Numbered from the stretch's first letter, positions 1 through 9,474 are shown. The stretch: DNA of 45,094 bases from Acidisphaera sp. S103 (GCF_009765975.1 NZ_LMUJ01000064.1:338496-383589); one strand, 5' to 3'. Notes: generated by a model from the letters alone, not told the origin. Numbers and translations are program-made.

Positions 1-52
1 CAGCGTCCCCCACGCCACCCAGTGGCGGCGCGGCCCCGGCGCCGCAGCCGGG

Positions 53-1468
53 TTAAGGGTTCAGGGATGGCGGCTTTCGGGCCGCCATTTCTTTTTGTGC
101 AACCTGCATATACTGCCGCAATGCCTCGATCAGCCGCCCGATCGGCTCATCCCACTGCCCGGCGCAGGGCTGCCGGAACAGGCGCATCGTCGGATACCAC
201 GGACTGTCCTCCCGCCGTGTCATCCACCGCCAATCGGCCGGTTCATAGATCAGCGTCCAGGTCGGGACGCCCATCGCGCCGGCCAGATGGGCCACTGCGC
301 TATCCACCGACACGATCAGGTCCAGGTTGGCGATCACGGCAGCCGTCTCACTGAAGTCGGTTAGATCGGCGGAAAAATCCTGCAAACCCAGTTCGGCGAA
401 TACGTCACGGTCGGTGTCCGGCACCGGCTTCTGCAACGACACCAATTGGACGCCTTGTATGGCCGCCAGTTCGCGCAACGCGGCCAGAGGGATTGATCGC
501 CGCCAGTCAGCCGTGTTCTCGATATTGCCCGCCCAAACCAAGCCCACCCGCACGCCGTTATCACCAATCCGCCTAACCAGCTCCCCGCGCCAGTACGCGC
601 GGCGGACCGGTGACGCGGTCAGGTACGGAATCGGTGTCGGGATCGTCGACACTTCGGTCCCGAACACATACGGCAGGCTGGCCAGCCAGCAGAACGCGGC
701 ATGGTCGCCCGCCCGTTTCAGGTCCGTGATGCAAGCCCGCACGCCCGGAATCCGGGACAGCAACTGTATCTGCGGCGGCCGGCAGATCACGACGACCTCC
801 CCAACCCGTGCCGCCGCCATCGGGATGTACCTGGCAAACTGGAACGAATCGCCAAAACCCTGGTCCGTGGAAATCACCAGTCGCCGGCCCGGCAACGGCA
901 TGCCGTTCCAATACGGCCGAATTGGCTTCGGCAGCGCCTTGATGAAAATCTTCGAGCGAAACCGCCACTCATACTCCGCCCATCCGGCCCGGAAATTCCC
1001 CGACGCCAGCAGCGCGTGCGCGAGCGACAGATGGGACTCCGGATGTTCGGGGTCACACGCCAGTGCATCCAGGATCGTCCCATACCCCTGGTCGTATTCC
1101 CCGCGATCGAAATAAATCTGCGCCAGCCCGTTGCGGAACTGAGCGCTGGCCGGGTCTAGCCGCACGGCCTCCCAAGCTTCGGCCAGGGATTCGTCGAGGC
1201 GGAAATCGTAGCGCAAGACGTTGCGCAACTCGAAATGCCATTGCGGAACATCCGAACGCTTGGCGATGGCTTCCCGCAGCAGCGACTCGGCCTCCGCCAA
1301 CCGGCGCATTCTGGCCACGATGAACCCCAGCAGGGCAGTGGCCTCAGGCAAACCCGGCGCCTCCTGCAGAACGGCCCGGCAGGCCGTTTCCGCCTCACCA
1401 GGCTTGCCCTGGTTGATCATGCGTTCGGCTTCCTGCAACCGTGGCAGGAACGGATCGGCCGATGCCAA
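53..1468 (-). CDS. TPR-containing glycosyltransferase-like protein
   Basis: Predicted 471-residue protein. The first ~165 residues are TPR-like helical repeats, with spaced Ala/Leu/Tyr positions and phrases such as [11 protein letters not shown] and [18 protein letters not shown]. The C-terminal ~290 residues look like the GT-B fold seen in heptosyltransferase/GT9-like proteins: [15 protein letters not shown] near the middle, GLVWAGN, and a donor-site-like [19 protein letters not shown] near the end. Family knowledge suggests transfer of a sugar to a surface glycan or protein, but the substrate cannot be read. I chose the TTG start because AGGGGG lies 5 nt upstream of it. That start is head to head with pyrB, only a few bases away, so its promoter must lie inside pyrB. 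A GC hairpin without a T-run (about 25-45) follows the stop. The family assignment is solid; glycosyltransferase activity is inferred. Confidence 0.8.
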   Translation of the reverse strand: MASADPFLPRLQEAERMINQGKPGEAETACRAVLQEAPGLPEATALLGFIVARMRRLAEAESLLREAIAKRSDVPQWHFELRNVLRYDFRLDESLAEAWEAVRLDPASAQFRNGLAQIYFDRGEYDQGYGTILDALACDPEHPESHLSLAHALLASGNFRAGWAEYEWRFRSKIFIKALPKPIRPYWNGMPLPGRRLVISTDQGFGDSFQFARYIPMAAARVGEVVVICRPPQIQLLSRIPGVRACITDLKRAGDHAAFCWLASLPYVFGTEVSTIPTPIPYLTASPVRRAYWRGELVRRIGDNGVRVGLVWAGNIENTADWRRSIPLAALRELAAIQGVQLVSLQKPVPDTDRDVFAELGLQDFSADLTDFSETAAVIANLDLIVSVDSAVAHLAGAMGVPTWTLIYEPADWRWMTRREDSPWYPTMRLFRQPCAGQWDEPIGRLIEALRQYMQVAQKEMAARKPPSLNP

Positions 1469-1470
1469 AG

Positions 1471-2454
1471 ATGCCCCCTGTTGACGCCCCGCGCATGTTG
1501 CGGCAACGAGGCCCCGTGTTCTACCGACAGAAACATCTTCTGGCGATCGAAGGGCTGGAACCGCCCGCGATCAGCCAATTGCTCGACCTCTCCGAGAGCT
1601 ACGTGCTGCTCAACCGGTCCGGCAAAACCCAGCGCGACCTGCTGCGTGGGCGGACGCTGATCAATTTGTTCTTCGAGGACAGCACCCGCACCCGCACCAG
1701 CTTCGAGTTGGCCGGCAAGCGCCTCGGGGCCGACGTGATCAACATGTCGGTGTCCACGTCCTCGGTGAACAAGGGCGAGACCCTGATCGACACCGCGGCC
1801 ACGCTAAACGCCATGCACTGCGATCTGCTGGTCGTGCGCCACGACCAGTCCGGCGCGCCGAACCTGCTGTCCCGCATCGTCGACGCCGCGGTGATCAACG
1901 CCGGCGACGGCACGCACGAGCACCCGACGCAGGCCCTGCTGGACGCCCTGACCATTAAGCGGCGCAAGGGACGCATCGCCGGCCTGATCGTGGCGATCTG
2001 CGGCGACGTCGCACATTCCCGGGTTGCTCGTTCCAACATTCATCTGCTGACGACGATGGGCTGTCAGGTCCGCGTCATCGGGCCGCCCACCCTGATCCCG
2101 GCCGAGGTCGCCGATCTGGGGGTGACCGTGTTCCACGACATGGCACGCGGCCTGGCCGGCGCCGACGTGGTGATGATGCTGCGGCTGCAACGGGAACGGA
2201 TGTCGCGCGGCCAGATCCCCAGCGCTCGGGAGTATTTCCGCTTCTACGGCCTGGACGCGGAGAAGCTGACGCAGGCCAAGTCCGACGCCATCGTCATGCA
2301 TCCCGGCCCGATGAACCGCGGGGTGGAGATCGACAGTGAAGTCGCCGACGATCCGTTGCGCAGCGTGATCAAGGAACAGGTCGAGATGGGGGTCGCCGTC
2401 CGCATGGCGGTGCTGGACATGCTATCGCGAGGCCATCGCCGGAATGAATCCTGA
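1471..2454 (+). CDS. pyrB: Aspartate carbamoyltransferase catalytic subunit
   Basis: Joins carbamoyl phosphate and aspartate to N-carbamoyl-aspartate, the committed step of pyrimidine synthesis, in the cytosol. The carbamoyl-phosphate loop [11 protein letters not shown] (around residues 69-79), [11 protein letters not shown] in the middle and [12 protein letters not shown] near the end are all intact. Length (~327 residues) is normal for the family. The start is uncertain: ATG codons at 1462, 1471 and 1495 are in frame and none has a strong ribosome site. 1471 is a compromise that keeps a short leader before HLLAIEGL. The stop overlaps the start of the dihydroorotase-like gene by 11 nt, indicating translational coupling and probably a joint complex. 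The gene is divergent from the TPR gene at 1468 with essentially no intergenic DNA. Confidence 0.93.
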   Translation: MPPVDAPRMLRQRGPVFYRQKHLLAIEGLEPPAISQLLDLSESYVLLNRSGKTQRDLLRGRTLINLFFEDSTRTRTSFELAGKRLGADVINMSVSTSSVNKGETLIDTAATLNAMHCDLLVVRHDQSGAPNLLSRIVDAAVINAGDGTHEHPTQALLDALTIKRRKGRIAGLIVAICGDVAHSRVARSNIHLLTTMGCQVRVIGPPTLIPAEVADLGVTVFHDMARGLAGADVVMMLRLQRERMSRGQIPSAREYFRFYGLDAEKLTQAKSDAIVMHPGPMNRGVEIDSEVADDPLRSVIKEQVEMGVAVRMAVLDMLSRGHRRNES

Positions 2455-3715
2455 TACGCTGTTTTCCGGGGTACGCATCGTGGGCACCGGGGTCGATGTC
2501 CTCGGCGATCTGCTGGTGCACGACGGCCTGATCGCGGATTTTGGCCCATCGCTGGGACGCCCGGACGGCGCCACCGTCATCGAGGCCGACGGCGCGATCC
2601 TCTGCCCCGGCCTGGTCGACATGCGAGCCGCCCTGGGCGAACCCGGCTTCGAGTATCGGGAGACGATCGCCTCCGCCGCCGTCGCCGCGGCCGCCGGCGG
2701 CATCACCACCCTGGCCGCCCTGCCCGACACCCAGCCCGCGATCGACGATCCAGCTCTGGTGCAGCTTCTGCGGACCAAGGGCGACGAGACCGGCAGCCTG
2801 ACCATCCTGCCCTACGGCGCCGTCACCCGCGGTTGTCGCGGCGAAGAACTGGCCGAAATCGGTCTTTTGCGGGAAGCCGGCGCCGTTGCCTTCACCGACG
2901 GGTCCCGCACGATCGGCCCCGCTAGGCTCATGCGGCTGGCGCTGTCCTATGCCCACGGCTTCGGCGCACGCATCGTGCAGCATCCGGAAGAACCGTCACT
3001 CGCCACCGGCGGCGCCGCGACGGAAAGCGAGCAGGCCACCCGCCTGGGCTTGCCCGGCATACCGGCCGCCGCCGAGGCAATCATCGTCGCGCGCGACATC
3101 AGGCTCGCCGAATTGACCGGCGGCGCCGTTCATTTCGCGCATGTTTCGACTGGCGAGGCGCTGGCACTGATCCGTTCGGCGAAGGCAGCCGGATTGACGG
3201 TCACTTGCGACACCGCCCCACCTTATTTCGACTTGAATGAGACCTCGATCGGCGATTTCCGGACTTACGCGAAACTGTCGCCGCCATTGCGCAAGGAACA
3301 TGACCGGAAAGCCGTGATCGCGGCGCTGGCCGATGGCACGATCGACGCGATCGCATCCGATCACCAGCCTCGCGATGCCGACGACAAGCGCCTGCCGTTC
3401 GCGTTGGCGTCCGCCGGCGGGTCAGGTCTGGCGACACTGCTCGCGATCACGCTGGCCCATGTCCACAATGGGTCGCTTCCGCTTCCCTCCGCCATCGACC
3501 TGTTAACCGCTCGGCCTGCCTCACTTCTGGGTATCCAGACCGGACGGATCGCCAAGGGCGCGGTCGCCGATCTGTGCCTGTTCGATCCCGATCGGATCTG
3601 GAAGGTTGAATCCGGAAAGCTTCCCGGCAAGGCGCAGAATACGCCCTTCGACGGCCGAGCGCTGGAAGGTGTCGTGCTGGGGACGTGGAAGCGCGGCAAG
3701 CGGGTTTTTGGCTGA
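2444..3715 (+). CDS. Dihydroorotase-like protein, probably catalytically inactive (PyrC')
   Basis: 423-residue amidohydrolase of the class I dihydroorotase family. The fold is clear: CPGLVDM near residue 54, the [12 protein letters not shown] segment, [21 protein letters not shown], and [12 protein letters not shown] with the DH-x-P aspartate kept. Active enzymes carry D-x-H-x-H-x-R after the PGL(I/V)D motif to bind two zinc ions and substrate. Here those positions read R61, A63 and G65, so both histidines and the substrate arginine are missing. The usual TPHH segment is also changed (TAPPYFDL). Inactive homologues that stabilise ATCase are known next to pyrB in Pseudomonas (pyrC'). The 11-nt overlap with pyrB fits that structural role. 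If so, a working dihydroorotase must be encoded elsewhere. The family is certain and loss of catalysis is strongly inferred. Confidence 0.88.
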   Translation: MNPDTLFSGVRIVGTGVDVLGDLLVHDGLIADFGPSLGRPDGATVIEADGAILCPGLVDMRAALGEPGFEYRETIASAAVAAAAGGITTLAALPDTQPAIDDPALVQLLRTKGDETGSLTILPYGAVTRGCRGEELAEIGLLREAGAVAFTDGSRTIGPARLMRLALSYAHGFGARIVQHPEEPSLATGGAATESEQATRLGLPGIPAAAEAIIVARDIRLAELTGGAVHFAHVSTGEALALIRSAKAAGLTVTCDTAPPYFDLNETSIGDFRTYAKLSPPLRKEHDRKAVIAALADGTIDAIASDHQPRDADDKRLPFALASAGGSGLATLLAITLAHVHNGSLPLPSAIDLLTARPASLLGIQTGRIAKGAVADLCLFDPDRIWKVESGKLPGKAQNTPFDGRALEGVVLGTWKRGKRVFG

Positions 3716-3745
3716 ACGCTTCTATTCGCTTCGGGAGAAGCCCCC

Positions 3746-4153
3746 ATGTCGCGCTTCATCACGGCGGCTTGCCTGATCGCCAGCCTTGGTGGCTGCGCTG
3801 CGCAAACCAACCTGTCATGCGGCCCGGCATCGCCCATGGCGATTTTCACTTTGTACCTGGGAGAATCAATACCAGGCCGTGACGATCTGACGGACCAGGA
3901 ATGGCGGGCATTTCTTGACACTATCGTTACCGACAATTTGCCGAACGGTTACACCGTGTTCGATGCGAACGGCGGGTGGATGAATCCAATCACCCACGCA
4001 ACCGTCCAGGAGCATACCAAGGTGCTGCTGGTGGCACTGCCCGAGATGCCCGACAGCCTGGCCGCGATTAATCGCATCCGCACTGCCTATCAGACCCGTT
4101 ACCGGCAGCAACTTGTCGGCATGACGGTCGAGCACGCCTGCGGGGTATTCTGA
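3746..4153 (+). CDS. DUF3574-type putative lipoprotein
   Basis: Small 135-residue secreted protein. The first 17 residues form a lipoprotein signal peptide ending in the lipobox LGGC, so cysteine 17 would be lipidated and the protein anchored to a membrane facing the periplasm. The mature part (LYLGESIPG, WRAFLDTIVTDNLPNGYTV, and a charged RIRTAYQTRYRQQ helix near the end) matches my memory of the DUF3574 family, which has no assigned function. GGGAGAAG lies about 7 nt before the ATG. It starts 30 nt after the dihydroorotase-like gene and could be cotranscribed, though a functional link to pyrimidine synthesis is not evident. It is followed immediately by the palindrome cluster. No function is proposed. 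Confidence 0.75.
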   Translation: MSRFITAACLIASLGGCAAQTNLSCGPASPMAIFTLYLGESIPGRDDLTDQEWRAFLDTIVTDNLPNGYTVFDANGGWMNPITHATVQEHTKVLLVALPEMPDSLAAINRIRTAYQTRYRQQLVGMTVEHACGVF

Positions 4154-4261
4154 TCGTCTAGAGCATGATCGCGCTGGGCGGGACATCCAGAGCGCGTGAA
4201 TCATGCGATCAAACAAAGAGTTAGAGCGTTTTCTCCCTGCACAGTAAGGGTGAAAACGCTT

Positions 4262-4347
4262 TAGTGTCCTGCCCCAGAAGTTCGTCGCATTCTGCGACGG
4301 ATTTCTGGGATCGGCAGGCCACTGAAAACAAAGAGCTAATGTCCCGA
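4262..4347 (+). repeat. 86-bp dispersed palindromic element, copy 1
   Basis: Matches the reverse complement of 44916-45001 at 85 of 86 positions; the only difference is at 4339. Inside is a nested imperfect palindrome. The outer arms pair CCTGCC with GGCAGG and end in AGTG/CACT. The inner arms pair CCAGAA with TTCTGG, and then CGTCGCA with TGCGACG around a 3-nt loop. A non-palindromic tail with GAAAACAAAGAGCTA runs into unit 4. There is no coding capacity. Confidence 0.92.
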
Positions 4348-4394
4348 ATCTGAAGTTCGCCCGCTGTGGCGAACTTCAGATTCGGGACATTAGC
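4335..4394. repeat. Perfect 27-bp inverted repeat with 6-nt loop
   Basis: Left arm 4335-4361 (begins GCTAATGTCCCG) is the exact reverse complement of right arm 4368-4394. The loop is CGCTGT. No T-run follows on either strand, so it is not a standard terminator. The arm tips repeat the terminal motif of the 86-bp element, suggesting the same family. Confidence 0.93.
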
Positions 4395-4465
4395 CGGACA
4401 AAGCCCGCTTTACCGATCCCGCCGGTTGCATGGCGCGGCGAACCCGAAAGGAAGACAGCCTCAAC

Positions 4466-4492
4466 AAAAAAGGGGCGCCCGAAGGCGCCCCC
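4466..4492 (-). terminator. Rho-independent terminator of the OmpA-like gene
   Basis: Read on the minus strand this is an 8-bp GC stem (GGGGCGCC/GGCGCCCC) with a TTCG tetraloop, followed by six Ts. It lies 27 nt past the stop of the OmpA-like gene, the only minus-strand gene upstream of it here. Confidence 0.93.
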
Positions 4493-4518
4493 ATTTCCGA
4501 ACATCACGTAAGACAAGC

Positions 4519-5580
4519 CTACTTGATGATGATTTCGACGCGCCGGTTCTGCGGCTCGCGAACGCCCGGGCCGGTCGGGACCAGCAGATGGGTCTCGCCG
4601 AAGCCCTGGATGGAGATGGCGCTCTTGGGCACGCCGTCCTTGACCAATTCCGCGGCAACCGACTGGGCACGCCGGATGGACAGGCCCTGGTTGTATTGCG
4701 GGGTGCCCGACGTATCGGTGTAACCGTTCACCTCAAGCCGTGTGTACTGAACCTTGGTCGAGTTCGCCGCTGCTTCCGCGACGATCTGACGCGCACGGGT
4801 CGTCAGGTCGGCCTTGTCCCAGTCGAAGAACACGAGGTAGGACCGCGAGACCGGAGACGCCGGGACCGCTGCCGGGGCAGGGGCCACCGGGGCCGGAGCC
4901 GGCGCACCGAAAGCATAACGGAACCCGACCATGAAGATGTTGTTGTAGTTGTTGTCGAGCTTGTATCGCGCGGCCCCACCATTCAGGGTAGCGCTATAGT
5001 TGCGGTCGCCGGTCATGCCAACAAACCGGTAGTCAACGGTCAACGCCAAGCCAGGCGCACCGGAAATCGGAATAGCCGCGCCGATGATGCCCTGATAGGC
5101 GAAGCTGCCTTCAGTATCGTTGGCGGCCGAGGATGCGAAAGCGGGCGTGTCGATATGCAGGCTGGCCTCTTTCGCCCACAGATAACCAACGCCGGCGCCG
5201 ACGTAGGGCTGAACATACGGGGATAGGCCAACGAAATCATACAGCACGTTGGCGAAGCCGCCGAACTTCTGTTCCTGGCCACCACCGGTCGCCCCGCCGG
5301 ACACGCCATTGAAGCTGTTGTAGGTGTACAGACCTTCAATTTCCGCCCGCAGGCCATTTCCCAGGCCATAACCCACGCTGAGGTCAAACGCCGGCCCAAC
5401 CGTGGACTTGAAGTGGCCGCTGCCCCCCGCGCCGGACACTGAATTGATCTTTACGTTCTCATTCAGCATCAGGTTCGCGCCAGCGCCGCCAGCAATATAC
5501 CAGCCGCCAATTGGCTGGGCCTTCGCTGCAATCGGCAGCGCCAGGATCGTGGCAGCCACCAAAGCATTGCGGAACTTCAT
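4519..5580 (-). CDS. OmpA-family outer membrane protein
   Basis: 353 residues. A Sec signal peptide (1-21) ends AAKA before QPIGGWYIAGG. The next ~200 residues alternate hydrophobic and polar residues, as in an eight-stranded barrel (GWYIAGGAGANL, FDLSVGYGLGNGLRAEIEGLY, LALTVDYRFVGM, FMVGFRYAFG). A Pro/Ala linker (about 230-245) leads to an OmpA/MotB peptidoglycan-binding domain: VFFDWDKADLT, VNGYTDTSGT, LSIRRAQSVAAEL and a final RRVEIIIK. The conserved Asp in GYTDT and Arg in SIRRA that hold the meso-DAP carboxylates are present. By family it anchors the outer membrane to peptidoglycan. GGAGAAG precedes the ATG and a strong terminator follows, so it is probably a single-gene unit. Upstream (5581-5769) there is only a weak promoter-like sequence. 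Confidence 0.92.
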   Translation of the reverse strand: MKFRNALVAATILALPIAAKAQPIGGWYIAGGAGANLMLNENVKINSVSGAGGSGHFKSTVGPAFDLSVGYGLGNGLRAEIEGLYTYNSFNGVSGGATGGGQEQKFGGFANVLYDFVGLSPYVQPYVGAGVGYLWAKEASLHIDTPAFASSAANDTEGSFAYQGIIGAAIPISGAPGLALTVDYRFVGMTGDRNYSATLNGGAARYKLDNNYNNIFMVGFRYAFGAPAPAPVAPAPAAVPASPVSRSYLVFFDWDKADLTTRARQIVAEAAANSTKVQYTRLEVNGYTDTSGTPQYNQGLSIRRAQSVAAELVKDGVPKSAISIQGFGETHLLVPTGPGVREPQNRRVEIIIK

Positions 5581-5769
5581 ATAACTTCTCCTCAGTTTTT
5601 AACCGGCGCGAAAACGGGATAGCATGAAGCAACTGCCGGCCTGCTCTTTCGCTGTTATTACCATAGCGATCTACTTTGGCTATAGCGAGGGGGGCAACAT
5701 CGATACAGACACACTGTTGCGGCAAAGCCACAGAAAATCCGGCACGAAATACAGCCAAAAAATTGACAG

Positions 5770-5865
5770 TGGCGGAAGAGAGCAGGAGTCGAACCTACCC
5801 GGGACCGCTCGGCAGCCCCAACCGGGTTTGAAGTCCGGCCGACCCACCGGGGCCGCTTCTCCTCC
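5770..5865 (-). tRNA. selC: tRNA-Sec (anticodon UCA)
   Basis: A 96-nt tRNA of selenocysteine type. It has an 8-bp acceptor stem (GGAGGAGA paired with TCTCTTCC, one G-U), and the anticodon TCA (positions 5831-5829) sits in CCGGACTTCAAACCCGG. A long variable arm follows (GGGGCTGCCGAGCGGTCCC). The T arm AGGTTCGACTCCT and an encoded CCA end at 5770. Its length and layout closely follow E. coli selC. It begins 20 nt after selA on the same strand. It is charged with serine and converted by SelA to carry selenocysteine to UGA codons. Confidence 0.96.
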
Positions 5866-5884
5866 GTCGGCCAGTATCGCCTTC

Positions 5885-7237
5885 TCAACAGAGTTGGGCA
5901 ATGAACGCCGTCTCGTCGCCTGTTTCCAGACACCGGCAGTCCAATATCAGACGCCCGCGCGCGATCCGTCCGATCACCGGACGTGGCAGGTCCCGTAGGA
6001 ATTTAGCGAGTTCTTCCAATGCCTTGCCGCCGATTGCCACTGCCGTTGAGGGCAGCAGATCGACCGGCAACGCCCCCGATCCGATCTGGCTGCGGCACGC
6101 TTCGATGGCGACATCCCGGTCCGGCCAGCGCATCGCGATCGCCGCGCCGATCCGCTTCGCCGTCGCGCGAATATCGGACTCCGGCCGGGTCAGAAGACGC
6201 AATGCCGGCACCCGGTCGGCAAGCCGATCGGGGTCGAGATACATCCGGAACACAACTTCGAGTGCGGCGAGGCGGCCCTTGTCGAGACGCAGCGCCCGCT
6301 TCAACGGGTTGCAGTTGATCGCTGAAATCACACGTTTGTTACCGACGATCAGGCCGGCCTGCGGACCACCCAAAAGTTTGTCGCCCGAAAAGGTGACCAC
6401 ATCGGCACCGGCGGCCAGCGACTCCCGCGGCGTCGGTTCATGCGGCAACCCAAATCGTTCGAGATCGACCAGACTGCCGCTGCCCAGATCCTCGATCAGC
6501 GGAATGCCGGCGTCGCGCGCGATCCCGCTCAGGGTCGCGGCGGGGACGGAAGTGGTGAACCCGACAATGGCGTAATTCGCCTGATGCACTCGCATCAGCG
6601 CGCCCGTTTGTGGGCCGATCGCCCCGGCATAATCCCGCGCATGGGTGCGGTTGGTCGTCCCGATTTCCTTCAGAATGGCGCCCGAACGGCCCATGATGTC
6701 GGGCACCCGGAACGCGCCCCCAATCTCGATCAGTTCCCCGCGTGAGACTGGCACTTCCTTTCCCAAAGCCAATGTATTGAGCACCAGCATTACCGCGGCG
6801 GCATTGTTGTTGACAGTCGTTGCCGCTTCGGCACCAGTCAATTCACACAACAGGCCGCTGATGTGGTCGTCTCGTTCGCCCCGCCGGCCCGTCGCCAGGT
6901 CGAACTCCAGGTTGGTGGCATTACGCAGCGCCTCGGCCGCCGCCTCCGCCGCCTCCGGCGGCAACGGCGACCGGCCGAGATTCGTGTGCAGCACCGTCCC
7001 CGTCATGTTGAAGACCGGCCGTTGGGATCGCGCGAACCGCCGAACCAGATGATCCGCTGCTTCGTCGATGATCGCCGCGGCCGGATCGCCGAACGTGTGT
7101 GCGGCCCGCCGGGTCGCCAGGATATCGCGCAGGGTCGCGGTGACCGCGGTCCGGCCGAAGCGGGTCAGCAGGACCTCGGTTTCGGCGGCGCGCAGCAGGG
7201 AATCGACCGACGGAAGCGGGCTGATATGTTCGACCAT
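5885..7237 (-). CDS. selA: L-seryl-tRNA(Sec) selenium transferase
   Basis: PLP enzyme that converts seryl-tRNA(Sec) to selenocysteyl-tRNA(Sec) using selenophosphate. The start chosen gives 450 residues, close to the E. coli protein (463). Family features: [18 protein letters not shown] (around 76-93), [31 protein letters not shown], a GTTNRT segment, DLGSGSL and [15 protein letters not shown], where Lys287 would hold PLP. The open frame continues about 97 codons upstream, but that part is antisense to the divergent acetyltransferase and has no family similarity. ATG at 7237 begins [10 protein letters not shown], a typical SelA N-terminus, though its ribosome site is weak. selC follows directly. 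selB, usually nearby, is not in the window. Confidence 0.95.
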   Translation of the reverse strand: MVEHISPLPSVDSLLRAAETEVLLTRFGRTAVTATLRDILATRRAAHTFGDPAAAIIDEAADHLVRRFARSQRPVFNMTGTVLHTNLGRSPLPPEAAEAAAEALRNATNLEFDLATGRRGERDDHISGLLCELTGAEAATTVNNNAAAVMLVLNTLALGKEVPVSRGELIEIGGAFRVPDIMGRSGAILKEIGTTNRTHARDYAGAIGPQTGALMRVHQANYAIVGFTTSVPAATLSGIARDAGIPLIEDLGSGSLVDLERFGLPHEPTPRESLAAGADVVTFSGDKLLGGPQAGLIVGNKRVISAINCNPLKRALRLDKGRLAALEVVFRMYLDPDRLADRVPALRLLTRPESDIRATAKRIGAAIAMRWPDRDVAIEACRSQIGSGALPVDLLPSTAVAIGGKALEELAKFLRDLPRPVIGRIARGRLILDCRCLETGDETAFIAQLC

Positions 7238-7282
7238 GATGGATTCATCGTAGGCTGGCGGTCCCAGGGAGCATAGCGAACC

Positions 7283-7801
7283 ATGGACATTCCTCGGCTG
7301 ACCACCCAGCGGCTGGTCCTGCGCGGCCTGCGGGCCAGCGACTGGGATGACTACGCCGCGATGAACGCCGATCCCCTTGTGCGCCAGTGGCTGAGCGGCA
7401 CTCTGCTGAGCCGCCAGCAGGCATGGGAACAGATGGAAACCTTCCTGGGCCAATGGGCCTTGCGCGGTTACGGCATTTTCGCAGTGGAATCGGAAGGGCG
7501 CTTCGCCGGCCGCGTCGGCCTGCTCCATTTTGCCGACTGGCCGGAACCCGAACTGTCATGGACCCTGGCTTCGCCCTTCTGGGGTCGAGGCCTCGCGACC
7601 GAAGCGACCGCCGAGGTCCGGCGCTGGGCGTTCGCGACTCTCCGCCGTGACAGGTTTGTCAGCTATATCCGGCCCGAGAACATTCGGTCGCAAAGGGTCG
7701 CTGCGAAGCTAGGTGCCGTGCGTGACGGACAGATCGCGTTGCGCGGCTTCGTATCGGATGTGTGGCTGCATCCCTCGCCGGGTCACGGCGTCATCGTCTG
7801 A
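7283..7801 (+). CDS. GNAT-family N-acetyltransferase (RimJ/RimL-like)
   Basis: 172 residues with the RimJ/RimL layout. It opens with [12 protein letters not shown], followed by [19 protein letters not shown] central strand ([10 protein letters not shown]) leads to [18 protein letters not shown], where the R-G-x-G-x-A signature binds acetyl-CoA pyrophosphate. [18 protein letters not shown] is the usual ENxxSxRVxEKxG segment. Members acetylate protein N-termini or small amines; the substrate here is unknown. It is divergent from selA with 45 nt between start codons, and convergent with ftsZ across a shared hairpin. Confidence 0.85.
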   Translation: MDIPRLTTQRLVLRGLRASDWDDYAAMNADPLVRQWLSGTLLSRQQAWEQMETFLGQWALRGYGIFAVESEGRFAGRVGLLHFADWPEPELSWTLASPFWGRGLATEATAEVRRWAFATLRRDRFVSYIRPENIRSQRVAAKLGAVRDGQIALRGFVSDVWLHPSPGHGVIV

Positions 7802-7857
7802 CCTGATCTGGGTGGCACCGACTTTACCAATGCCACCCCGCGAACGATCGGATCAGG
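7802..7857. terminator. Candidate bidirectional terminator hairpin between the acetyltransferase gene and ftsZ
   Basis: Nested inverted repeat at the convergent gene ends. CCTGATC (7802-7808) pairs with GATCAGG (7851-7857), and inside it GGTGGCA (7811-7817) pairs with TGCCACC (7831-7837). It overlaps the last codons of ftsZ. There are no long T-runs, so efficiency is uncertain. Confidence 0.5.
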
Positions 7858-9400
7858 AATGCTGCCGGCGCAGGAAGGCCGGAATCTCAATGCCCGTTTC
7901 ATCGCCTGCCGAGGTCTGGCGCACCGAAACATGGGGTGTTTGACCCTGATGGTCGGCAACTTCCGGTTCCCGGCGCATTGTCGGCTGCTGAACCGGCACG
8001 CCCGTCTGCATCGCCCGTCGCCGAAATGCACCCGTCATCGCATTGAACAGGCTCGGTCGCGCGGGTTCGGGAGCAACCGGCGGGATCTGCGACGGCATTG
8101 CCGTTGGACGCGACGCGGCGAACAGATTGGCCTTTTCGGTCAGTTGCGCGACCGGGAGCGGCGCCTGCGGCTGCTGGACCGGCCGCGGTTGGGACACAGG
8201 CTGCGGCGCCTGCGCTTCCATCATCATCGCCGTATTACCCATGGTCTCCGGTTGCGGCGACACTTGCCGCAGGGGGGACGACACTGGCGCCTGGACCACA
8301 CCAGGCATGAAAGTCGGCGCGGCGACAGCGCCCGGGGCCGTATTGCGAACGACGATCGGTTGCGGCGCGGGCGCCGCTCCACCACCGCCGACCGCGACCA
8401 GCTTCGGCTTCGACAGTTCGGCGAGTTTGTGCGACTCGATGCCTGTCGCAACCACTGAAACCCGGATCCGGCCAGCCAGAGACTCGTCGACCGCCGATCC
8501 AAAGATCACGTTGGCCTCTTCATCCACTTCTTCGCGGATGCGGTTCGCCGCCTGATCGACTTCGAACAGAGTCAGGTCCTCGCCGCCAGTGATGTTGATC
8601 AGCAGGCCGCGCGCGCCGGCCATGCTGGTGTCTTCCAGCAGCGGGTTGTTGATTGCTGCTTCGGCCGCCCTGATCGCGCGGTTCTCGCCTTCGGCCTCGC
8701 CCGTGCCCATCATGGCCTTGCCCATCTCCGCCATCACCGTGCGGATATCGGCGAAATCCAGGTTCACCAGCCCGTGCACCATCATCAGGTCGGTGACGCC
8801 ACGCACACCCATATATAAGACCTGGTCGGCCATCTTGAACGCATCGCGCCACGTCGTGCGTTCGTTAGCCATACGGAACAGGTTCTGGTTCGGGATCACG
8901 ATCAGCGTATCGACGTATTGCTGCAGTTCCTCGATGCCCTGATCGGCGCAGCGCCCGCGCCGCACACCCTCGAAACCAAACGGTTTGGTAACTACCCCGA
9001 CGGTCAGGATGTTTCGCTCACGCGCCATGCGGGCGATCACCGGAGCGGCGCCGGTGCCCGTGCCACCGCCCATGCCGGCGGTGATGAAACACATATGGGC
9101 GCCATCGAGATGTCTATACAGCTCGTCAGCCGCCTCTTCCGCCGCGGCCTTGCCGATCTCGGGTTTCGCGCCAGCACCCAGCCCCTGCGTGATGTGCGGC
9201 CCAAGCTGGATCCGTCGATCGGCTCGACTGTGCATCAACTGCTGGGCGTCGGTGTTCGCGACCACGAACTCGACCCCCTGCAGATTGGCGGCGATCATGT
9301 TATCGACCGCGTTGGTGCCCCCGCCGCCGACTCCGATGACAGTGATGCGCGGTGAAAAATCGGTATGGTTCATCTGCGGGATCGTCAGGTTGAGGGTCAT
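7853..9400 (-). CDS. ftsZ: Cell division GTPase FtsZ
   Basis: Tubulin-like GTPase that forms the Z-ring. The start at 9400 (515 residues) has GGGGAGAG 8 nt upstream and removes a 60-residue extension with no family similarity. The GTP-binding segment [14 protein letters not shown] (23-36), tubulin signature [10 protein letters not shown] (111-120) and T7 catalytic loop NLDFADIR (213-220) are intact. After residue ~320 there is a long Pro/Gln/Ala-rich linker. The protein ends in the conserved peptide [12 protein letters not shown] that binds FtsA. Oddity: the helix after KPFGFEG reads [10 protein letters not shown], where most FtsZ have RRM and an A-E pair. It is the last gene of the dcw cluster. 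The 74-nt gap after ftsA is the longest in the cluster and may hold an internal promoter. Confidence 0.97.
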   Translation of the reverse strand: MTLNLTIPQMNHTDFSPRITVIGVGGGGTNAVDNMIAANLQGVEFVVANTDAQQLMHSRADRRIQLGPHITQGLGAGAKPEIGKAAAEEAADELYRHLDGAHMCFITAGMGGGTGTGAAPVIARMARERNILTVGVVTKPFGFEGVRRGRCADQGIEELQQYVDTLIVIPNQNLFRMANERTTWRDAFKMADQVLYMGVRGVTDLMMVHGLVNLDFADIRTVMAEMGKAMMGTGEAEGENRAIRAAEAAINNPLLEDTSMAGARGLLINITGGEDLTLFEVDQAANRIREEVDEEANVIFGSAVDESLAGRIRVSVVATGIESHKLAELSKPKLVAVGGGGAAPAPQPIVVRNTAPGAVAAPTFMPGVVQAPVSSPLRQVSPQPETMGNTAMMMEAQAPQPVSQPRPVQQPQAPLPVAQLTEKANLFAASRPTAMPSQIPPVAPEPARPSLFNAMTGAFRRRAMQTGVPVQQPTMRREPEVADHQGQTPHVSVRQTSAGDETGIEIPAFLRRQHS

Positions 9401-9474
9401 TTTGTTCTCTCCCCCGAGTTCACGGGAACGGCTGGTTGTACTTGTTACGACGAAACGCTCGATTCGCGCCGGGC

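Larger units (their letters stand above)
4158..4394. repeat. Cluster of four consecutive palindromic repeat units
   Basis: The gene-free stretch between the DUF3574 gene and the OmpA gene is almost wholly palindromic. Unit 1 (4163-4206) pairs GCATGAT with ATCATGC and GCGCT with AGCGC. Unit 2 (4225-4260) pairs AGCGTTTTC with GAAAACGCT and, after one mismatch, CCCT with AGGG. Unit 3 (4262-4347) is the dispersed 86-bp element listed separately. Unit 4 (4335-4394) is a perfect 27-bp stem with a 6-nt loop. Units 3 and 4 share the junction sequence CTAATGTCCCG. This resembles intergenic mosaic or REP-type repeats of alphaproteobacteria. It could also help terminate pyrB-pyrC'-lipoprotein transcription. 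Confidence 0.85.
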
